The notes under the pieces were generated by a model that saw only the letters and a list, made by a program, of their open reading frames with translations, made no database searches and was not told the DNA's origin. Below are positions 44,551 to 53,572 of a stretch of 64,000 nt of DNA, piece by piece; positions within the stretch are counted from its first letter, which is position 1, and each line of letters starts with the position of its first letter. The stretch spans positions 1,449,410 to 1,513,409 of the forward strand of contig CAVYWD010000011.1 in assembly GCA_963772225.1 (NCBI GenBank). Reading direction: 5' to 3'. The position numbers and the translations under genes are program-made. This stretch comes from CAVYWD01 sp963772225. Lineage in GTDB: Bacteria > Myxococcota > Myxococcia > Myxococcales > UBA5297.

Positions 44551-47487
44551 ATGAAGCCCTTGCAACACCCCTTCGTCGAGCCGTCCTATCCGCTCGCCCG
44601 GATGGAGCACTTCCGGGCCCTCCTGGCCCTGCCCGGCTTCGATCTGGGCGAGCTCGCGCTGGGCCTGCTGCGACCCCTCCTGCCGCCAAAGACGAGCGGC
44701 GGCCCCGCGGCGGGCGGCGAGCTGCCGTTCGCCTTCGACGACGCGCTGGACGCCGCCGCAGATCGCGCCCTGGAGGACTTGGCAGAGCTCTCGTGCCGGC
44801 GGGCGAGCGGCGAGCTCGAGCCACCGGCGCAGCCCCTGGGCGCGCTGGGGCGCTCGGACCCCCGGCGGCTGAGCGCGCCTTCTTGCTCGCTGGGGTTCTT
44901 CCCGGTCGGCTCCCTCGCCCAGGCCACGGCGCGCCGGGCGACGAGGCTGGACCCGGCCCTCGACAGCGGCCTTCTCGAGGCGTGGCTCCTGCGCGGCCCG
45001 GGTGGCGCACTCGGGAGCCAGCTCGAGGCTCTCTGTGCGCGGGCCCGAGCCGAGGACGCCCGACCTCGCGCGGGCTCGGCGCATCTGCCGCTCGCCGTGC
45101 TCGCGTTGGGGAACGTTCTCCGAGCCAAGTGCGAGCGGCTCCGGCGGCTCGCCACGCGGTCGCTGAGCCCCGATGCTCTGGAGCGCGCCGCGGGCCTCGC
45201 TTGCTTCGCCTTGGTCGAGGCTGCGGCCGAGCGCTCCCTGTCGTCTCCCGCCCTCTCTGCAGGCGCCGGGGAGCCTCGCTCCTGCGCCGAGGTCCGCGGC
45301 CTCTTTTCGGCGCTGTCGTTCATGGCGCCGAGGGCGGACCCGCTCGCCTGCGACCTGAACCCGTGGGAGCTGAGCGCCTCCTTCGCTGCCGCCGCCGACC
45401 GGCTCTGGCTGGACCTACTCGAGCGCGACCCCGACCCGCGCGACGCAAAGGCGCGCATGGAGGCGGCCATCGGCGCCGACCGCGCGGCCCAGCAGTCGGC
45501 GGCGCACGCGGCGGCGGGCCTGCTCGCGCGACGGCGCCTCTTCGCCTGGCGCTCGCTCTACGACGGCGTCGACCCCGAGCTGAGCGCCGAGCTCGACGGG
45601 CTGACCCGGAGCGACTCGGCGCTCTTTGCAGCCCTCCGGGCTCCGCGGCCGTTGCTCTCGCGCCTGCAGCGCTTCGCCCGCGCGCGCAAGAGCGACCCGT
45701 CGGGCGAGGCGGCGACCGCTGCCCTCGCCGAGGCGCTTCGGCGGGGCCCCGTGCGCGAGGACGGGCTTGGCGACGTCGCCGGCGCGTACACCTGTCTCGC
45801 GCTGGACCGGGCTGCCGCGGCCTCCATCGGCGCCGCGCGCGCCCGCCTCCGGGACCGCCGCGCCGAGCTCACGCGCGACGAAATGATCGGCGCCTACGCC
45901 GCGGGCCACCTCTTCCGCTTGTCGGCCGACGAGAAGGTTCTCCGCCGGACCCCGACCTCGCGCAGCCAGGGGTTTCTTGCCCTGGACCTGAGCGCCTACT
46001 GCGAGCGCGCGCTGCTCGCACCCCGCGGAACCGGCGCCGAGCTCTTGCGCCGCCATCTCTGGGACCGCATCGCCGCGGCGGCCGCGCAGGTCGCCCAGGC
46101 GTTCCCAGAGGGGGCGCTCGCCGCCGGAGAGCTCTCGGCCCATGCGGCGACGTTCTCGGGCGACGTCGGCGCCCTGGTCCAGCTGGCGCAGGCGCTTCGC
46201 CCGGTGCGCCGAGGAGCGGCGGAGATTCTCCTGCAGCACACCGCGCTGCCCGGGGAGAAGGTTCAGAGCCGGCGGCGCGAGCTCGAGGCGGAGCTCTTGG
46301 CCGAGCTCGAGGCGCTGCGCGCGGAGGCGCTCTCGCTGGAGGCGCGACTCGCCCATCAGCGCGCGCTCGAGCCCGCCGAGCGCGAGCTCGCGCTCTGGCG
46401 AAGGTTCCGCGAGCGCGAGGGCGACCTGGAAGAGGCCGAACGCGAGGCGCTCGAGCGCAAGGAGGCCGCAGAGGCGGCCCAGTGGAAGGAGGCGCTGGAG
46501 GCGCTCCGCCACGAGGAGATGGCGCTCTTCGCGCGCGTCGAGCGCCAGTTCGGGCCGCCGCGCGACGAGCTCGTCCTGCAGGAGTGCCAGGCGGGCGAGC
46601 GGAGCCGGCTGCGCCAGCTCGAGCGCGAGGCCGCCCAGGCGCGCGAGCGCTGCGAGGCGCAGCGGCGCGCGCTCGACGAGGAGGCCCGCGCCTTCCCTCC
46701 CCTGGAGAGTGGGCTCCTCATCGACTTCGGCCCGGAAGCGCTGTCGCTCGAGGTGGCAGACTCGGGGATGGGGTTTCGCCGCGTCGCGCTCTCCGAGGCG
46801 GCCGCGAAGGCCGCCCGGGGCGTCGCCACGGCCCCGCTCGCCAAGGCGAAGCTCGACGCGCTCGTCCGCCGCGCGCGAAGCGACAAAGACCTGCCGGGGC
46901 TCGAGTACCCGTTCCGGGTCTTCGTGAGCCCGACCAAGGCGGCCGTCGTCCCGGACGAGATCGACGCGCTCTTCGACCGAGCGCTTCGCGAGCGCGAGCC
47001 CGCGTTCGCGCGCGAAGGAAGCCGGCGGCTCCAGGAGACCGTCCTCCGCGACCTCGCCCGCGCCATGGGCCTGGGCGACGGTCGGCCGGCCGAGTCGCTG
47101 GCTGAGGCGCCGGGCCTCTACAACGCCGGCGAGGTGCTTACCGGCCAGGCGCTCGAGGCGCTCTTGGAGGAGAGCGCGGACGGGCAGATCGCCTTCCGCC
47201 GGGAGCTCGCGGTGGACGAGCTTGACCCGGAATTCGCGCTGCTCTTCGCCTTCCCTTCGAGCGAGCTCGAGCTCGCGGTGAGCGTCCCGCGCGACGGAGA
47301 CGCCACTCGGGCGACGGTGTTTCGAAGAGCGGGGCCGATGCCGCTCGGCCGCTTCGAGCTCCGCTCCCCGGCGATCCTTTGGGAGCTCTTGCTGCCCGAA
47401 TCGACCTTCGTGCTGCTGCTGCAGCAGAAACACCTCGACCGATGGACCGCCGAGGAGCGCCTCGAGCGCAGGGCCCGGCGAGCCTAA
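44551..47487 (+). CDS. Large protein of unknown function with central coiled coil
   Basis: The protein has 978 residues, acidic and basic in alternation, no signal peptide, no TM helix. Residues about 570-715 are a long Glu/Arg/Leu coiled coil (RRRELEAELLAELEALRAEA and onwards). The first 550 residues are an Ala/Leu-rich helical domain; the last 260 form a mixed domain with GLLIDFGPEALSLEVADSGM, then LPGLEYPFRVFVSPTKAAVV. I do not recognise a family. It is 29 bases after the CAP gene and ends at a strong terminator, so it is the last gene of a dciA-CAP-unknown transcript. Confidence 0.82.
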   Translation: MKPLQHPFVEPSYPLARMEHFRALLALPGFDLGELALGLLRPLLPPKTSGGPAAGGELPFAFDDALDAAADRALEDLAELSCRRASGELEPPAQPLGALGRSDPRRLSAPSCSLGFFPVGSLAQATARRATRLDPALDSGLLEAWLLRGPGGALGSQLEALCARARAEDARPRAGSAHLPLAVLALGNVLRAKCERLRRLATRSLSPDALERAAGLACFALVEAAAERSLSSPALSAGAGEPRSCAEVRGLFSALSFMAPRADPLACDLNPWELSASFAAAADRLWLDLLERDPDPRDAKARMEAAIGADRAAQQSAAHAAAGLLARRRLFAWRSLYDGVDPELSAELDGLTRSDSALFAALRAPRPLLSRLQRFARARKSDPSGEAATAALAEALRRGPVREDGLGDVAGAYTCLALDRAAAASIGAARARLRDRRAELTRDEMIGAYAAGHLFRLSADEKVLRRTPTSRSQGFLALDLSAYCERALLAPRGTGAELLRRHLWDRIAAAAAQVAQAFPEGALAAGELSAHAATFSGDVGALVQLAQALRPVRRGAAEILLQHTALPGEKVQSRRRELEAELLAELEALRAEALSLEARLAHQRALEPAERELALWRRFREREGDLEEAEREALERKEAAEAAQWKEALEALRHEEMALFARVERQFGPPRDELVLQECQAGERSRLRQLEREAAQARERCEAQRRALDEEARAFPPLESGLLIDFGPEALSLEVADSGMGFRRVALSEAAAKAARGVATAPLAKAKLDALVRRARSDKDLPGLEYPFRVFVSPTKAAVVPDEIDALFDRALREREPAFAREGSRRLQETVLRDLARAMGLGDGRPAESLAEAPGLYNAGEVLTGQALEALLEESADGQIAFRRELAVDELDPEFALLFAFPSSELELAVSVPRDGDATRATVFRRAGPMPLGRFELRSPAILWELLLPESTFVLLLQQKHLDRWTAEERLERRARRA

Positions 47488-47494
47488 ACGCGAG

Positions 47495-47518
47495 AAGCCC
47501 GCCGGCGAGGGCGGGCTT
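47495..47518 (+). terminator. Intrinsic terminator after the 978-residue gene
   Basis: AAGCCCGCC (47495-47503), 6-base loop, GGCGGGCTT (47510-47518). Only TTTC follows, but the stem is perfect and starts 8 bases after the stop. It also lies just after the end of the convergent small gene. Confidence 0.75.
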
Positions 47519-47545
47519 TCGATGAGGCGAATCCTCGGGAGGGAA

Positions 47546-47788
47546 TTAGGCGAGGCGCCGCTGGGTCGCGTACAGCTCGATACCGGCCTCGGGGCTCTTG
47601 GGTCCGGCGGCCACGGCGTAGAGCGGGCAGCGCACGCAAGTGAAGCTGTTCCAACCCTTCTTGACGGCCTCGTCCAGACAGTCGTCGTAGTGACTGCAGA
47701 ACAAGTTCCGCTGGAACTCGACGCTGGCGTGCTTGCCGCTCGGCTCCGGATTGATCGTGTTCTGCAGCTCAGTCGGGAATGGCTTCAT
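47546..47788 (-). CDS. Small Cys-rich protein of unknown function (80 aa)
   Basis: The protein has 80 residues, with AAGGAGG 12 bases before the start. It carries four Cys: CSHYDDC (31-37) and CVRC (51-54), spaced so that they could bind one zinc or iron atom. The segment DEAVKKGWNSFTC lies between the two pairs. The strong ribosome-binding site and the sparse but regular Cys pattern make it a real gene. No named family is recognised. Confidence 0.75.
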   Translation of the reverse strand: MKPFPTELQNTINPEPSGKHASVEFQRNLFCSHYDDCLDEAVKKGWNSFTCVRCPLYAVAAGPKSPEAGIELYATQRRLA

Positions 47789-48154
47789 TGTCGACGGTCC
47801 TCCTTGAAGAAGCTCTTCGTGAATCAGTTTGAAATGGTTTGGTTGGAAACGAGCCCGGCTGGGCCCGAAAAGGGACCTGCAGACCGCCGCGAGCGCGCCG
47901 AACGCCTGAGCAACAGGGGCCGGTCGAGGACCCTTCCATGAAGTTCCCGCATCAATGGTGCGGCGAATAGTGCCGTCCAGGCAGGCACCAAGTCAACCGG
48001 CTGCCCCACCTTCGACCGTGCGGTCGGTGACCTGTGTCACAGCGCGACGTGCATGGCGCTATGCCCTTGTGCGCGAGGCCGCAGCAAAATGCGGCGCGCG
48101 GTCGGCGAGTTGCGCCGCGCTAGGGTCGCCATCCAACGCCGGAGCTCACCTCAG
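47789..48154. other. Divergent intergenic region
   Basis: 366 bases between the small Cys protein gene and the transglycosylase gene. The left half has lower GC and holds the promoter side of the small gene. A CRP-like palindrome lies at 48026-48041. No other ORF or hairpin of note is seen. Confidence 0.5.
48026..48041 (+). promoter_or_regulatory. CRP/FNR-like palindrome
   Basis: GGTGA-CCTGTG-TCACA matches the CRP/FNR-family layout TGTGA-N6-TCACA in 9 of 10 positions. It lies 114 bases before the transglycosylase ATG. Confidence 0.4.
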
Positions 48155-50170
48155 ATGATCGTTCTCTGCCTCGGTCTCATCGTCGCCGCGAGCCCGCCCA
48201 GCGCCCCGGCCTGTGGCCCCGCGGACCTGGGCGCGGCGCTGAGCCTGCGGCGGGCCGGCGACTTCGCGGGAGCCGCCGCGGCGCTCGCGCCGTTCGAGGG
48301 AGCTGACCCGAGAGGCCTCCTCGGGCCGTGGTGCGCGTTCTACCGGGGCGACGCCCAGTTCTGGGCCGGCGACTTCACGGGGGCCGCGCGGTCGTTCGCC
48401 GCGGCGCGGGCAGCCGACCCCGGAGGGCCCGCTGCGGCGCGCGCCCTGGCTCGGGAAGCGCAAGCTCGCTTCGAGGCGGGCGAGCTCGCGGCGGCGGCGG
48501 CGCTCCTCGAGGAGGCGCTGCGCGCGAAGCCCGGCCCCGAGCTGGGGCTGCTCCTGGGCGACGCGCTCGACGCGCTGGGGCGGCGCGCGGAGGCCGTGGC
48601 CCGCTGGCGGCGGGTCTACGTGGACTTCCCCGAGCATCCGGCGGCGCGGGTCGCGGGCCGCAAGCTCGCGGGCGCGGGCGCGGCGATCAGCGCCGCGGAG
48701 CACCTCGCGCGGGCAACGCGGCTCCTCGCGCTCGGGCTCGGCAAGAAGGCGCTCGCGAGCGCGCATCGCGCCTCCTTTGCGGCCAAATCGGAGGGCGAGC
48801 GCCTCCGGGCCCAGCTCGCGATCGCCAAGGCCCTTGCCGCGCTGAAGGAGACCCGGGAGGCCGAGCTCTGGGCGCTCGAGGTGGCGGGGGCGCAAGCGCC
48901 CGCCGGGCTGCGAATCGAGGCGGGGATGCTGGCCGCGAGGCTGGCGCTGGCGCGGGGCGCCGCCCAGGAGGCCGGGTCGCGCCTGACCGACCTGGCGTCG
49001 CGCTACCCGGACGAGCCCGCGGCGGCCGAGGCCGGTTTCCTCGCCGCCTGGGCGTCCTTCAACACCGGCGACTTCGCCGAGTGTGCGCGCCGCTTTACCG
49101 CCCTGGCCTCCGAACGGCGCGGCGGCCCGCGCGAGAGCGACCAGCTCTGGTACGCCGGCTACTGCAGCCACCGGGCGGGCGACCGGGCGGGGGCCGAGCG
49201 CTTCTGGAAGGAGCTCGAGCGGCGCTCGGCGGCGCTCGCGCCCCAGGCGCTCTATTGGCTGGGCCGCGTCGCCGCGACGAGCGGCGAGGCCGAGGCTCGG
49301 TATCGCGCCGCCGTCCGCCGCGCGCCGGCGGGCTGGTACGCCTGGCTCGCGCGCCTGCGGCTCGCCGAGGCCGGGGCCGAGCCCGAGCCGTTCAAGCTGG
49401 CCGCCGCGGACCCGGCGCCGTCGGAGCCCGCGGACGACCGCGAGCGCCGCGCCGAGCTGCTCGCGGGGTTGGGGCTGCGGCGCGACGCGCTGGCCGAGCT
49501 GGACGCGTCCGCCCGCGGCGCCGATCCGCTCCGCGCGGCCCGGCTCGCGCTGAGGCTCGGGCTGTTCGAGCGGGCCTACGCCATCGCCAACGCGCGCCTC
49601 TGGCCGGCCGCGTTCGACCGCGGGGAGCCCGAGGCGCTGGGGCTCCTCTACCCGCGGGCCTACGCCGAAGCGGTGCGGGCGGCCTCGGGCGCCGTGGGCC
49701 TGGACCCGTACTTCACCTGGGCCATCATGCGCCGCGAGTCGGCGTTCGACCCGCTGGCGCTCTCGTCCGCGCAGGCCTTCGGGTTGATGCAGCTCCTCTC
49801 CTCCACGGCGCGAAAGGTCGCCGCGCTCGCGGGCGAGGAGCGGCCGGACCTCGCGGCCCTGCAGGCGCCGGAGCGCATCCTGCCGCTGGCCGCCTGGTAC
49901 CTGGCCGACCTCGCGGGTCGCTTCGGCCACGCGGCCCTCGCGGCGGCCGCCTACAACGGGAGCCCCCAGGCCGTGGCGCTATGGGTGAAAGACCGCTCGG
50001 GGATGCCGCTCGACGAGTTCGTGGAGCAGATCCCGTTTCGCGAGACGCGGGGTTACGTGAAAGGCGTGCTCGGCGATTACTTCGCCTACCGCGCGCTCTG
50101 GAAGGCCGGCGGTCCCCCGCTGCCATTCGAAGCAGCGGTGCCGCTGGCGAAGGCGGGCGCGGCGTTCTAA
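48155..50170 (+). CDS. Soluble lytic murein transglycosylase (SLT domain)
   Basis: From ATG 48155 the protein has 671 residues. A signal peptide (MIVLCLGLIVAASPPSAPA) leads into an Ala-rich superhelical region (about 25-480) of TPR-like repeats. The SLT domain is at about 510-650: DPYFTWAIMRRESAFDPLAL (catalytic Glu near 528), AFGLMQLLSSTARKVA and AAAYNGSPQAV. The enzyme cleaves peptidoglycan with formation of anhydro-muramyl ends. The N-terminal doughnut-like repeat domain is as in Slt70. It is a single gene. Confidence 0.93.
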   Translation: MIVLCLGLIVAASPPSAPACGPADLGAALSLRRAGDFAGAAAALAPFEGADPRGLLGPWCAFYRGDAQFWAGDFTGAARSFAAARAADPGGPAAARALAREAQARFEAGELAAAAALLEEALRAKPGPELGLLLGDALDALGRRAEAVARWRRVYVDFPEHPAARVAGRKLAGAGAAISAAEHLARATRLLALGLGKKALASAHRASFAAKSEGERLRAQLAIAKALAALKETREAELWALEVAGAQAPAGLRIEAGMLAARLALARGAAQEAGSRLTDLASRYPDEPAAAEAGFLAAWASFNTGDFAECARRFTALASERRGGPRESDQLWYAGYCSHRAGDRAGAERFWKELERRSAALAPQALYWLGRVAATSGEAEARYRAAVRRAPAGWYAWLARLRLAEAGAEPEPFKLAAADPAPSEPADDRERRAELLAGLGLRRDALAELDASARGADPLRAARLALRLGLFERAYAIANARLWPAAFDRGEPEALGLLYPRAYAEAVRAASGAVGLDPYFTWAIMRRESAFDPLALSSAQAFGLMQLLSSTARKVAALAGEERPDLAALQAPERILPLAAWYLADLAGRFGHAALAAAAYNGSPQAVALWVKDRSGMPLDEFVEQIPFRETRGYVKGVLGDYFAYRALWKAGGPPLPFEAAVPLAKAGAAF

Positions 50171-50274
50171 AGCGCGGGCGGCGCGCGCAACAGACGATTC
50201 TGAAGAACTCAATTGTTTCAATACGCAGCGCGCAATGGCCTGAAATGGCCGAATTGAATCAGGAAGAGACGCGA

Positions 50275-50411
50275 AGAGGCCTCGAGGGCGCGAACGCGAT
50301 GCATTCGAGTCAAGTTTCCACCGAGCCGGGTTCCCGCAGAACCCTCCATCGACTATCAAGGCTGCGCCGTACCCTCTCCAACCTGCCTCGCCGGTCTGAG
50401 GCGCAGCCTCG
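50275..50411 (+). repeat. Long intergenic repeat, copy A
   Basis: A roughly 140-base stretch related to copy B (53254-53400). Shared blocks are AGGGCGCGAACGCGATG, GAGCCGGGTTCCC, CTCTCCAAC and TGCCTCGCCGG. It ends at the stop codon of RNase D. See findings. Confidence 0.75.
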
Positions 50412-51287
50412 TTAGGCTCTGGCCTCCTCGCACTCGGCGATGGCCGCGACAATCTCCTCGCCGTTGCGCTTGACGGTGGAGAGCCCCACGCCGCGCACCC
50501 GGGAGAGCTCGGAGAGGCTCGCGGGCCGCAGCCGGGAGAGCTCGACGATGGCCTCGTCGCCGTACACCTTGAACGGCGGGCGATTCGAGAGCCGCGCGCA
50601 CTCCTCGCGGAGCCGATAGAGCTTCTTCGCGACCGCCCGGCCCTTCTCGTCCAGCGCGGGGTAGCCGCGGATCTTCCGGTACCCGTCGGCGTCGAACCGC
50701 TTCGCCGTGGGAACGCACGCCGACTGGCGCTCGAATGCGGCCTTGGCCTCCGCCGCCTTGCCAGCCCTCTCGAGCTGCTGCTCGAGCACGTCCTTCAACG
50801 GCAGGAGGTACCGGGTGTCCGAGTAGGCGTAGGCGATCTGGTCGGGCGAGAGCGGCCGGCGGCCCCAGTCGCTGCGCTGGTGCTCCTTGGCCAGGGCGAC
50901 GCCGAATTGCTCGAGCACCAGCGCCGCCAGGCCGACCGACGGCCGACCCAGCGCCTTGGCCGCGAGCATGGTGTCGAACAGGCCCTTGAACTGGAAGCCG
51001 AAGTCGCGCTTGAGGCAGCGGATGTCGTAGTCCGCGGCGTGCAGCACCACCTGCATCGCCGGGTCCGCGAGCAGCGCCCCCAGCGGCCGCACGTCGACCG
51101 CGAACGGGTCGACCGCGAAGTCGGCCTCTCGGTCGGAGAGCTGCACGAGGCACACCCGCTCGAAGTAGGCGTGGAAGCTGTTGCTCTCGGTGTCCAGCGC
51201 GAAAGACTTCGCCGCGCGCAGCCTCTCCACAAGCGCGGAGAAGTCCTTCTGGCTGTCGATGAATTGGGCGGGCCGGTCGCGGTCCAT
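50412..51287 (-). CDS. rnd: Ribonuclease D
   Basis: The protein has 291 residues. The DEDDy exonuclease motifs are present: FALDTESNSF (ExoI), VLHAADYDIRCLKRDFG (ExoII), and YAYSDTRYLLPL (ExoIII Tyr/Asp). A C-terminal HRDC domain (SLSELSRVRGVGLSTVKRNG) follows. RNase D trims tRNA 3' ends and other stable RNA. It is shorter than the E. coli enzyme (375), with one HRDC instead of two. The 3' end abuts intergenic repeat copy A. Confidence 0.94.
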   Translation of the reverse strand: MDRDRPAQFIDSQKDFSALVERLRAAKSFALDTESNSFHAYFERVCLVQLSDREADFAVDPFAVDVRPLGALLADPAMQVVLHAADYDIRCLKRDFGFQFKGLFDTMLAAKALGRPSVGLAALVLEQFGVALAKEHQRSDWGRRPLSPDQIAYAYSDTRYLLPLKDVLEQQLERAGKAAEAKAAFERQSACVPTAKRFDADGYRKIRGYPALDEKGRAVAKKLYRLREECARLSNRPPFKVYGDEAIVELSRLRPASLSELSRVRGVGLSTVKRNGEEIVAAIAECEEARA

Positions 51288-51389
51288 GGGCCGAACGCTC
51301 TCGCCTCCCTCTTCTGAGGGTACCAGCGGGCGGCCGCGGCGTATAGGCGCTCTTCACTCTGCCAACCCGGTCGCCCGTGCATCCTGCTC

Positions 51390-51723
51390 GCGCCGCAGGG
51401 GCTTCAGTCGCCCTGGGCCCGCTCGGCCATCGCGCGGATTCTCCTCTTTTAGGGCTCGCGGGCGAGCTGCTCCGGGCTCTGCGCCGACCCTCGGACGAGC
51501 GCCAGGGCCAGGGCGTCGTGCTTGGGGGCGGGCAACCCCGGGTCGGAGGCGCAGCCCGAGCGCCGGGCCAGCACGTCCGCCATGTGCACCAGGGCGGCCA
51601 GGCCTCGGTCGCTCCCCGCGGGCGCGAGCGAGGGGACCGGCAGCGGCAGTCGCCAGCGCAGGGCGACCTCCTCGCCGACGTCGGCGTCGTCGATGCCCAG
51701 CGCCTCGCGCTCCGCGAAGACGC
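51390..51723 (-). pseudogene. Copied 3' end of the HDOD gene (fused to the membrane-protein gene)
   Basis: This block matches 53558-53916 along almost its full length. On the minus strand, both read FAEREALGID.ADVGEE.ALRW, RLPLPV, PSLAPAGSD.GLAALVH, ADVLARRSG.ASDPGLPAP and ALALVRGSAQS.EQLARE. The copy lacks KDAARYHHE and is frameshifted after LARE, so it ends early. The intact gene is at 53573-54415. The membrane-protein frame runs into the copy without interruption. Confidence 0.88.
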
Positions 51724-53146
51724 AGGTGAATGCCTGATGCTGGATGAGGACGGTCGCCGCCGCGAGGCCGCCTGCTCGGTCCCGCTGCAAGGTCGCCCCC
51801 CCTCGCTTATCGAAAACCCACAGATACGCCGCCTTCACCGAGTGCAAGCCATCATCCGAGTACCGATGAAGCAGATAGCCAACCCACAGGTCCGCGTTGA
51901 GGATGGACAAAAGCCCGACGACGAGAAAAGGCGCTCCCGACGCAACCCGAGCTCGAGCGCGCCCAGCGAGGAGCTTGGAGAGCGAAAACGCCGCGCCGAT
52001 CGTCAGTGGGCCGAGGGCCTCGATGAAGGAACGATTTCCAAATCCGCGCCCGAACCACCAGCACCACCAAGTGCCGTTGGCGACCCAGAGAAGGGCAAAC
52101 GAGCCCAGCGCCGCAGCCGCCAACAGCCGGCTTTCTCGGCGTACCAGGCCCGCGAGATTCAGCACGATGAGAATGAGGTACAGCGGATGGTAGACGAAGA
52201 GACCATGGCGTGAAGAAAGGAGCGTGCTCCAGATGCCATGGATTCCCGAGGTAAACCCCTCGTCGCCGTACCCGGTGAGGCGCAAGCTTCCCCAAAGGCC
52301 GAAGATCGAGAGTGGCTGAAGCAGCGCGACCGCCGCCGCAGTGAGGAACAAAGGCCAGGACCTTCGCAGGCCGAGACTGCCTCGAATCGAAAGAAGCGAG
52401 AAGACGGACGGCGCGAGGAGAATGTTGGTATTGCGCACGAGCACCAGGAGGCCGAGCACCGCACCCGCGGCCACCATCGCCCGCGGCGTGAGTGGGCCTC
52501 GGGCGCGCGCGATGATCCAGGCAAGGAGACCAAAGAGGCCGAGCCCGGCGGCATGGCTCATCGCGGGCTCCTTGGCGATGTAGTGAACGGCATTGGTCGC
52601 CGCGATGCTCCCAGAGACCAACCAGAACGCCCAACGCTCCTCGCTGCCAACTCGGATGCAGGCCTCGAACAGAAGCCACAGCCCCATCAACGCGAGGCCC
52701 GCGAGCGCAGCCGCGACGGCCACCTGATAGGGGAGAGAGACTCCGTCGGCGGGCCAGGCTCCGGTGGCCGAAGCGATGAGGTGGGCGAAGGCGGTGGCCG
52801 GGAGCTCCAAGATCGCCAGCCCTACGGGATATTTATTGACGACCAGGCCGCGAGGCGTTCGGGGCCGGGCCAGCTCCGCGGGGAGCGGATCAGGCGGCGA
52901 GAGGAGGCGATAGTCGTTCTCGAAATCGAGATCTCGATCCACCACGAGGGAGCGCGCCCAGGAATAGTAGAGCTTTCCGTCGCTGACGATGAGCGCGGGA
53001 GAATCGCCGCGGAGCGCGGCCAAAGAAAGCACCGCGACGACGCAGAGCCCGAAGGCGGCGAGGAAGGCGAGGAACCAACGACGGTATCCTTGGCTCGTGG
53101 TCTGGGGGACTTCATCGGACAGCTGCGCGGCGGGAAGGTCACTCAT
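51449..53146 (-). CDS. Multi-pass membrane protein, GT-C-like, with HDOD-derived C-terminal tail
   Basis: The protein has 565 residues. About residues 1-470 are a polytopic membrane protein with 10-12 TM helices. Landmarks are PRGLVVNKYPVGLAILELPA and YIAKEPAMSHAAGLGLFGLL, a layout of GT-C-fold glycosyltransferases or mannosyltransferase-like proteins of unknown substrate. The last 95 residues are not of this kind; they match the C-terminus of the HDOD protein downstream (see 51390-51723). The natural end of the membrane protein has apparently been replaced by the copied HDOD tail near 51723. Whether the fusion is functional is unknown. Confidence 0.8.
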   Translation of the reverse strand: MSDLPAAQLSDEVPQTTSQGYRRWFLAFLAAFGLCVVAVLSLAALRGDSPALIVSDGKLYYSWARSLVVDRDLDFENDYRLLSPPDPLPAELARPRTPRGLVVNKYPVGLAILELPATAFAHLIASATGAWPADGVSLPYQVAVAAALAGLALMGLWLLFEACIRVGSEERWAFWLVSGSIAATNAVHYIAKEPAMSHAAGLGLFGLLAWIIARARGPLTPRAMVAAGAVLGLLVLVRNTNILLAPSVFSLLSIRGSLGLRRSWPLFLTAAAVALLQPLSIFGLWGSLRLTGYGDEGFTSGIHGIWSTLLSSRHGLFVYHPLYLILIVLNLAGLVRRESRLLAAAALGSFALLWVANGTWWCWWFGRGFGNRSFIEALGPLTIGAAFSLSKLLAGRARARVASGAPFLVVGLLSILNADLWVGYLLHRYSDDGLHSVKAAYLWVFDKRGGATLQRDRAGGLAAATVLIQHQAFTCVFAEREALGIDDADVGEEVALRWRLPLPVPSLAPAGSDRGLAALVHMADVLARRSGCASDPGLPAPKHDALALALVRGSAQSPEQLAREP

Positions 53147-53572
53147 GAGATGTGCTGTGAGTCCTCTGGTTCGCAGAGAAGTCTGAGAACAAGCGGGGCC
53201 TATTCTGGAAACGCGATTCTATTGAGGGTAGCTCGCCAATGCCGCGTTCCGCCAGAGGCCTCGTAGGGCGCGAACGCGATGTACTCGAGTCGAGCTCTTC
53301 GCTGAGCCGGGTTCCCAGAACCATCAACCATCGGCAGTCAACCATCGACGCGAGGTTGCGCCGCACTCTCTCCAACGTGCCTCGCCGGTTTGGCGCCCGC
53401 TCCCGCTTCGCCCCGTCCTCCGCCATGCGCGCCCTGAGGAGCACCGCGCGCACTCCAGCCCAGCGCCCGGGCGGTCTCCCCGGCGCCCCGCGCGTTATGC
53501 GCCTGCCGCACCTCCGGCGAAAGCCGGACCGCCTCCCCGCTTCATGCGATCTTTTTGGCGCCGCTGTTGGCT
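53147..53572. other. Intergenic region with repeat B and rearrangement footprint
   Basis: 426 bases between the membrane-protein start and the HDOD stop. It contains repeat copy B and, from about 53400 to 53560, GC-rich sequence without a sound ORF. The promoter of the membrane gene should lie at its left edge, but no consensus match was found. Confidence 0.5.
53254..53400 (+). repeat. Long intergenic repeat, copy B
   Basis: Related to copy A (50275-50411); includes AGGGCGCGAACGCGATG, GAGCCGGGTTCCC and TGCCTCGCCGG, with an insertion of about 15-20 bases in the middle. Confidence 0.75.

Noticed and set aside
53139..53453. 104-residue minus-strand frame in the gap before the HDOD gene
   Set aside because: Composition is random, it overlaps repeat B and the start of the membrane-protein gene, and no ribosome-binding site is seen.
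53400..53560. Possible remnant of a helix-turn-helix gene on the minus strand
   Set aside because: The frame EAVRLSPEVRQAHNARGAGE is suggestive, but no further conserved segment could be found.
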